DNA of 17,230 nucleotides, from the NCBI GenBank assembly GCA_964602475.1, contig CAZRRN010000056.1:1-17230 (forward strand), given 5' to 3'. Positions 14,678-17,230 of the stretch are shown here, one piece after another. Below the pieces are notes generated by a model, which ran no database searches, was not told the DNA's origin, and saw nothing but the letters and a program-made list of their open reading frames with translations. The position numbers and the translations under genes were made by a program. Numbering within the stretch: position 1 is the first letter of the stretch; each line of letters begins with the position of its first letter. This stretch comes from SZUA-448 sp964602475. Lineage in GTDB: Bacteria; Bacillota; Clostridia; Lachnospirales; Lachnospiraceae.

Positions 14678-14884
14678 ATGGCAGACACAACTACAACAGC
14701 TGTAAAAACTCCAAAAAAGAGCTGGTTCAAAGGAATGAAGGCTGAGTTTAGAAAAATCATCTGGCCGGACAAGGAAACTGTGGCAAAGGAATCTGCAGCA
14801 GTTATTGTAATCTCCGTTATTGTCGGATTAATTATTCTGTTGGTTGATACAATCGTTGAATACGGAATCAGTTTTATTATCTGA
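14678..14884 (+). CDS. secE: Preprotein translocase subunit SecE
   Basis: This is the small essential subunit that clamps SecY in the Sec protein-export channel. The protein has 68 residues, the short Gram-positive form. An amphipathic segment W-F-K-G-M-K-A-E-F-R-K-I-I-W-P-D carries the conserved W-P motif, and one membrane helix follows (about 42-62, A-V-I-V-I-S-V-I-V-G-L-I-I-L-L-V-D). The ribosome binding site is AGGAAAGGGG just upstream of the ATG. It sits between rpmG and nusG as in most bacteria. No tRNA-Trp is present in the 24-base gap before it, unlike in some genomes. Confidence 0.95.
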   Translation: MADTTTTAVKTPKKSWFKGMKAEFRKIIWPDKETVAKESAAVIVISVIVGLIILLVDTIVEYGISFII

Positions 14885-14946
14885 TATGAGATTGCAGACT
14901 TGTAATGCACAAAAACACGTTTCGGCGTGCTGTGAAGGGTGAAGAT

Positions 14947-15465
14947 ATGGCAGAAGCTCAGTGGTATGTTGTTCATACCTATTCCGGGTATGAAAACAAA
15001 GTAAAAGCAAATATTGAGAAGACGATTGAAAACAGAGAGCTTCAGGATCAGATACTTGAGGTTTCCGTTCCGATTCAGGAGGTAATTGAACTGAAGAACG
15101 GAATCAAAAAGAAAGTTCCGAAGAAAATGTTTCCGGGCTATGTGCTGTTGAACATGATTATGAACGATGACACATGGTATGTTGTACGGAATACCAGAGG
15201 AGTAACCGGTTTCGTAGGGCCGGGAAGCAAACCGGTTCCGCTGTCGGAAACAGAAATGAAGAACATGGGTATCAAGAGTGAAGAGGTAAGCATCGGCTTC
15301 GAGGTTGGCAGCCTTGTTACGGTTATTTCCGGTGTGTGGGAGAACACACAGGGCGTCATCAAAGCAATTAACACAAACAAGCAGTCCGTTACAATCAATG
15401 TTGATATGTTCGGACGCGAGACTCCGGTTGAAATCAATTTCAGTGATGTAAAAGTCGAGAGCTGA
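14947..15465 (+). CDS. nusG: Transcription termination/antitermination factor NusG
   Basis: This RNA-polymerase-associated elongation factor links transcription to translation. The protein has 172 residues. The NGN domain spans about 1-110 (A-Q-W-Y-V-V-H-T-Y-S-G-Y-E-N-K-V, then K-K-M-F-P-G-Y-V-L, then R-N-T-R-G-V-T-G-F-V-G). A C-terminal KOW domain (about 118-172) carries G-S-L-V-T-V-I-S-G-V-W-E-N-T-Q-G-V-I and V-D-M-F-G-R-E-T-P-V-E. The frame extends to 14905, but ATG 14947 has AAGGGTGA 4 bases upstream and gives the normal N-terminus. A 62-base gap to secE contains a small CACG/CGTG hairpin (about 14916-14929) but no promoter I can support. It is cotranscribed with secE. Confidence 0.96.
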   Translation: MAEAQWYVVHTYSGYENKVKANIEKTIENRELQDQILEVSVPIQEVIELKNGIKKKVPKKMFPGYVLLNMIMNDDTWYVVRNTRGVTGFVGPGSKPVPLSETEMKNMGIKSEEVSIGFEVGSLVTVISGVWENTQGVIKAINTNKQSVTINVDMFGRETPVEINFSDVKVES

Positions 15466-15479
15466 TTTTACGGAAGTCA

Positions 15480-15543
15480 GTGGGAGGACAGCGGTCAGTG
15501 ACCGCGCGGGTACCGTAGCACCGGTTCCTTCCGATAACACCAC
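15480..15543 (+). promoter_or_regulatory. L1-binding-site mimic in the rplK leader
   Basis: GTGG-GA-GGA (15480-15488) and TCC-GATAACA-CCAC (15530-15543) frame the leader between nusG and rplK. This reproduces the conserved frame of the 23S rRNA L1 stalk, where GTGG-GAG pairs and faces GAAATA-CCAC. Between the arms lie a strong hairpin, GCGGTC-agt-GACCGC (15491-15505), and a smaller ACCG/CGGT stem (15512-15525). Binding of L1 here would repress rplK translation, as known for the L11-L1 operon in other bacteria. The rplK ribosome binding site follows 6 bases later. Confidence 0.75.
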
Positions 15544-15563
15544 ATTTATGGAGGTATATTATC

Positions 15564-15989
15564 ATGGCAAAAAAAGTTACTGGTTACATCAAATTACAGA
15601 TTCCTGCAGCTAAGGCAACTCCTGCTCCTCCGGTAGGACCTGCACTTGGTCAGCATGGTGTCAACATTGTACAGTTTACAAAGGAATTTAACGCAAGAAC
15701 TGCAGATCAGGAAGGCATGATTATTCCTGTAGTTATTACTGTATATCAGGACAGAAGCTTCAGCTTTATCACCAAGACTCCGCCGGCAGCAGTACTGCTG
15801 AAAAAGGCCTGCAACCTGAAGTCAGGATCCGGAGTACCTAACAAGACCAAAGTCGCTACCATTAAGATGGCAGAAGTTCGTAAGATTGCAGAACTTAAGA
15901 TGCCTGACTTAAATGCGGCAAATGTTGATACGGCAGCAAGCATGATCGCGGGCACCGCACGCAGCATGGGAATTGTTGTTGAGGAATAA
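15564..15989 (+). CDS. rplK: 50S ribosomal protein L11
   Basis: This protein forms the GTPase-associated centre with 23S rRNA and is the target region of thiostrepton-type antibiotics. It has 141 residues, the standard length. The N-terminus M-A-K-K-V-T-G-Y-I-K-L-Q-I-P-A-A-K-A-T-P-A-P-P-V-G-P carries the proline-rich hinge. The C-terminal domain includes K-T-P-P-A-A-V-L-L-K-K-A and M-I-A-G-T-A-R-S-M-G-I-V-V. GGAGGT lies 8 bases before the ATG. Its leader bears an L1-like operator, and rplA follows after a 107-base leader with a second one. Confidence 0.97.
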   Translation: MAKKVTGYIKLQIPAAKATPAPPVGPALGQHGVNIVQFTKEFNARTADQEGMIIPVVITVYQDRSFSFITKTPPAAVLLKKACNLKSGSGVPNKTKVATIKMAEVRKIAELKMPDLNAANVDTAASMIAGTARSMGIVVEE

Positions 15990-16054
15990 TAATTCCGGAG
16001 TAAACTATCAGGCGGTAACACGGCTCTGTAAGGAACAGGCCGCAGCTGAAATAC

Positions 16055-16083
16055 GTGGGAGGGAGAACTCCCGATAATACCAC
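16055..16083 (+). promoter_or_regulatory. Second L1-binding-site mimic, in the rplA leader
   Basis: The element is GTGG (16055-16058), GA, GGGAG (16061-16065), a two-base loop AA, CTCCC (16068-16072), GATAATA (16073-16079) and CCAC (16080-16083). Two stems are separated by an asymmetric GA / GATAATA internal loop, the minimal L1 recognition structure known from 23S rRNA and L1 operon leaders. It sits just before AGGAGGGT of rplA. A hairpin formed by GGC/GCC and CTGT/ACAG (about 16020-16041) precedes it. L1 autoregulation is strongly suggested. An open frame starting at the GTG of this element is not the true rplA start. Confidence 0.85.
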
Positions 16084-16096
16084 TAGGAGGGTTAAG

Positions 16097-16789
16097 ATGA
16101 AAAGAGGAAAGAAATATATTGATGCAGTAAAAGCATATGACAAATCTGCTCTGTACGAAGTAAATGATGCTGTAAAGTATGTTAAGCAGTCTGCAACCGC
16201 AAAGTTTGACGAGACCATCGAAGCACATATCAGACTTGGCGTTGATGGACGTCATGCGGATCAGCAGGTTCGTGGTGCGGTTGTACTTCCGCATGGAACA
16301 GGAAAAACAGTTCGAGTTCTTGTATTCGCCAAGGGTGATAAGGTTGCCGAGGCACAGGCAGCAGGTGCTGACTTTGTCGGCGGAGATGAATTGATTCCGA
16401 AGATCCAGAACGAGAACTGGTTTGAGTTTGATGTCGTTGTTGCAACTCCTGATATGATGGGTGTTGTAGGACGTCTTGGACGTGTTCTCGGACCTAAGGG
16501 ATTAATGCCGAACCCGAAAGCAGGAACAGTTACAATGGATGTAACCAAGGCTGTTAACGATATTAAAGCAGGTAAAGTAGAATACAGACTGGATAAAGCA
16601 AATATTATCCATGTACCGATGGGAAAGGCTTCCTTCTCGGAAGACAAACTCGCCGACAACTTCCAAGCACTGATTGGCGCAATTATCAAGGCTAAGCCTT
16701 CGGCTGCAAAGGGCCAGTACTTAAAGAGCGTAACAATTGCTCCTACTATGGGCCCCGGAGTCAAGCTGAACACCGCAAAGCTTTCGTAA
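16097..16789 (+). CDS. rplA: 50S ribosomal protein L1
   Basis: This protein binds the mobile L1 stalk of 23S rRNA near the exit site and autoregulates its operon mRNA. It has 230 residues, the normal length. It begins M-K-R-G-K-K-Y-I-D-A-V-K-A-Y-D-K. Core motifs are F-D-E-T-I-E-A-H-I-R-L-G-V-D, R-G-A-V-V-L-P-H-G-T-G-K, and the signature G-R-L-G-R-V-L-G-P-K-G-L-M-P-N-P-K-A-G-T-V. The start ATG 16097 has AGGAGGGT (16085-16092). The frame runs back to a GTG at 16055, but those codons are the L1-binding leader. It is the last gene of this unit, followed by the rplJ promoter region. Confidence 0.97.
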   Translation: MKRGKKYIDAVKAYDKSALYEVNDAVKYVKQSATAKFDETIEAHIRLGVDGRHADQQVRGAVVLPHGTGKTVRVLVFAKGDKVAEAQAAGADFVGGDELIPKIQNENWFEFDVVVATPDMMGVVGRLGRVLGPKGLMPNPKAGTVTMDVTKAVNDIKAGKVEYRLDKANIIHVPMGKASFSEDKLADNFQALIGAIIKAKPSAAKGQYLKSVTIAPTMGPGVKLNTAKLS

Positions 16790-16815
16790 TTAGCGTTAGT
16801 CGAATCCGTTATAAG

Positions 16816-16862
16816 CGGATGCAGTGAACTGTTAATTTAAGGTTGACAAATCACTGCATCCG
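16816..16862 (+). repeat. 12-bp perfect inverted repeat spanning the rplJ -35 region
   Basis: CGGATGCAGTGA (16816-16827) and TCACTGCATCCG (16851-16862) are perfect reverse complements separated by 23 bases. The loop holds the -35 box TTGACA (16843-16848), and the right arm fills most of the -35/-10 spacer. A third segment, ATCCG (16804-16808), can pair with CGGAT at 16816-16820 as an alternative small hairpin. No T-tract follows the right arm, so it is not a standard terminator for rplA. Confidence 0.85.
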
Positions 16863-16871
16863 TGATATAAA
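16843..16871 (+). promoter_or_regulatory. Near-consensus promoter of rplJ
   Basis: TTGACA (16843-16848), a 17-base spacer and TATAAA (16866-16871), with an extended -10 TG at 16863-16864, form one of the strongest promoters in the window. Transcription would start near 16878, giving a leader of about 200 bases. It is overlapped by the inverted repeat at 16816-16862. Confidence 0.88.
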
Positions 16872-17081
16872 CTATATGTCGCCGAAGAAAGCAGGTGCCG
16901 GTATAACCGGCGTAAGGAAAGCGCCCGCCGAGGTATGTTAAGTATTCATATGCTTATGTAGCCTCTGCGCCTCGCAGTGGCTTTATTTTTTCATAGGTCA
17001 TCTTATGATAAATTCCGGCAGCAATTCTGCCAGAAGTGATAAAGTAAGTATTCGCGACAAAATTATGATAGGAGGTTTATT
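16872..17081 (+). ncRNA. L10 ribosomal protein leader (autoregulatory 5' UTR of rplJ)
   Basis: The leader contains the arrangement typical of Firmicute L10 leaders: a GCCGGT/ACCGGC hairpin (about 16898-16910), GCGCCCGCCGAGGT, then an intrinsic terminator well upstream of the gene. GAGG near 16930-16933 can pair with CCTC of the terminator's left arm (16962-16965), which would allow an antiterminated form. In Bacillus the L10-L12 complex binds such a leader and promotes termination. The same role is inferred here. The rplJ ribosome binding site AGGAGGT is at about 17070-17077. Confidence 0.75.
16960..16991 (+). terminator. Attenuator hairpin in the rplJ leader
   Basis: AGCC (16960-16963) pairs with GGCT (16979-16982), and inside it CTGCG pairs with CGCAG across a CCT loop, with one T-T mismatch between the stems. 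TTTATTTTTT follows directly. The position, about 90 bases before the gene, marks it as a conditional terminator rather than the end of an operon. Confidence 0.8.
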
Positions 17082-17230
17082 ATGGCTAAAGTAGAAATCA
17101 AAGCACCTATCGTTGATGAAATCAAAGGTGTTCCCGTTCAAATATTCCATGGGCCTGAGATTACTGGGATTCCAGTTGGCATCGCAATGAATCAAGGTAA
17201 ACTGGTAGTAGTCGTTGTCCGATCCCAACT
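17082..17230 (+). CDS. rplJ: 50S ribosomal protein L10, N-terminal start only; sequence diverges after about 16 codons
   Basis: The ATG at 17082 has a perfect AGGAGGT ribosome binding site and begins M-A-K-V-E-I-K-A-P-I-V-D-E-I-K-G, the expected L10 N-terminus. It is preceded by the L10 leader and promoter. From about residue 17 the frame reads V-P-V-Q-I-F-H-G-P-E-I-T-G-I-P, with no resemblance to the conserved L10 continuation (normally K-x-x-x-A-x-x-x-V-x-x-x-Y-R-G-L). No other frame restores it, so a simple frameshift is excluded. The frame is still open at the window end. Most likely the last 100 bases come from another molecule, through a chimeric join or contig-end error near 17127-17132. 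An insertion in the living genome would disrupt an important ribosomal stalk gene. Confidence 0.6.
   Translation, partial: MAKVEIKAPIVDEIKGVPVQIFHGPEITGIPVGIAMNQGKLVVVVVRSQ

Noticed and set aside
14551..15543. 330-codon open frame on the minus strand across rpmG, secE and nusG
   Set aside because: It is antisense to three well-recognised genes, its residues are Cys/His/Phe-rich and unlike any family, and it has no credible ribosome binding site.
16055..16096. GTG 16055 as start of rplA
   Set aside because: These bases form the L1 recognition structure, and AGGAGGGT lies just before ATG 16097.
15746..16294. 182-codon minus-strand open frame over rplK and rplA
   Set aside because: It lies antisense to ribosomal protein genes and crosses the L1-binding leader; it is a shadow of biased codon use.
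16816..16871. Inverted repeat as the intrinsic terminator of rplA
   Set aside because: The 23-base loop and the lack of a T-tract after the right arm do not fit an intrinsic terminator.
16998..17228. Minus-strand 76-codon open frame at the right edge
   Set aside because: It runs antisense to the L10 leader and start, with no ribosome binding site or recognised domain; it crosses the suspected chimeric join.
1..17230. CRISPR array, IS element, tRNA, rRNA, integrase or phage genes
   Set aside because: I saw no regularly spaced repeats, transposase or integrase motifs, terminal inverted repeats with target duplications, or cloverleaf sequences in the gaps.

Overview
The window looks like chromosomal DNA of an anaerobic Firmicute of the class Clostridia, most likely Lachnospiraceae-like. 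The basis is moderate GC, strong AGGAGG-type ribosome binding sites, oxygen-sensitive glycyl-radical chemistry, a Gx-transporter/NusG-II pair, cytidylate-kinase-like and CARDB/MacB-type genes, and the Gram-positive rpmG-secE-nusG-rplK-rplA-rplJ order. The genus cannot be fixed by eye.

Layout. (1) 1-4693, plus strand: a catabolic cluster with the C-terminal end of a glycyl radical enzyme (GRE), its radical-SAM activase, a 750-residue GH94/GH36-like glycosidase and a YghZ-type aldo-keto reductase. A puzzling 73-codon open frame lies between the last two. This suggests radical-mediated breakdown of a sugar-derived compound. The substrate is not readable because the GRE active site lies outside the window. 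(2) 4705-5926: a strong promoter, an orphan HPt phosphotransfer protein, a cytidylate-kinase-like protein and a terminator. (3) 6024-11039: a tightly overlapped four-gene MacB-type ABC system consisting of an ATPase, a large secreted CARDB-like repeat protein with a C-terminal anchor, a small Gly/Tyr-rich membrane protein and an FtsX-fold permease. The two non-ABC proteins share a K-(E/D)-P-(I/V)-M-S-x-W-L-F motif before their membrane anchors. (4) 11009-14372, minus strand: a subtilisin-family (S8) protease overlapping a NusG-domain-II protein, followed by a Gx transporter. The terminator of region 3 lies inside the 3' end of the Gx gene. (5) 14402-17230, plus strand: rpmG (short, GTG start), secE, nusG, rplK, rplA and the start of rplJ.

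The ribosomal region is rich in RNA regulation. L1-binding-site mimics precede both rplK and rplA. A near-consensus promoter with a 12-bp perfect inverted repeat around its -35 box precedes rplJ, followed by an L10 leader with an intrinsic terminator. The rplJ reading frame matches L10 for only about 16 codons and then becomes unrelated sequence up to the window end, which most simply indicates a chimeric join near 17127-17132.

The most promising candidates for something new are the GRE/glycosidase cluster, whose glycosidase has replaced the GH94 phosphate-binding residues by visual alignment, and the CARDB/small-protein ABC system. All family calls rest on recalled motifs; no database search was run.
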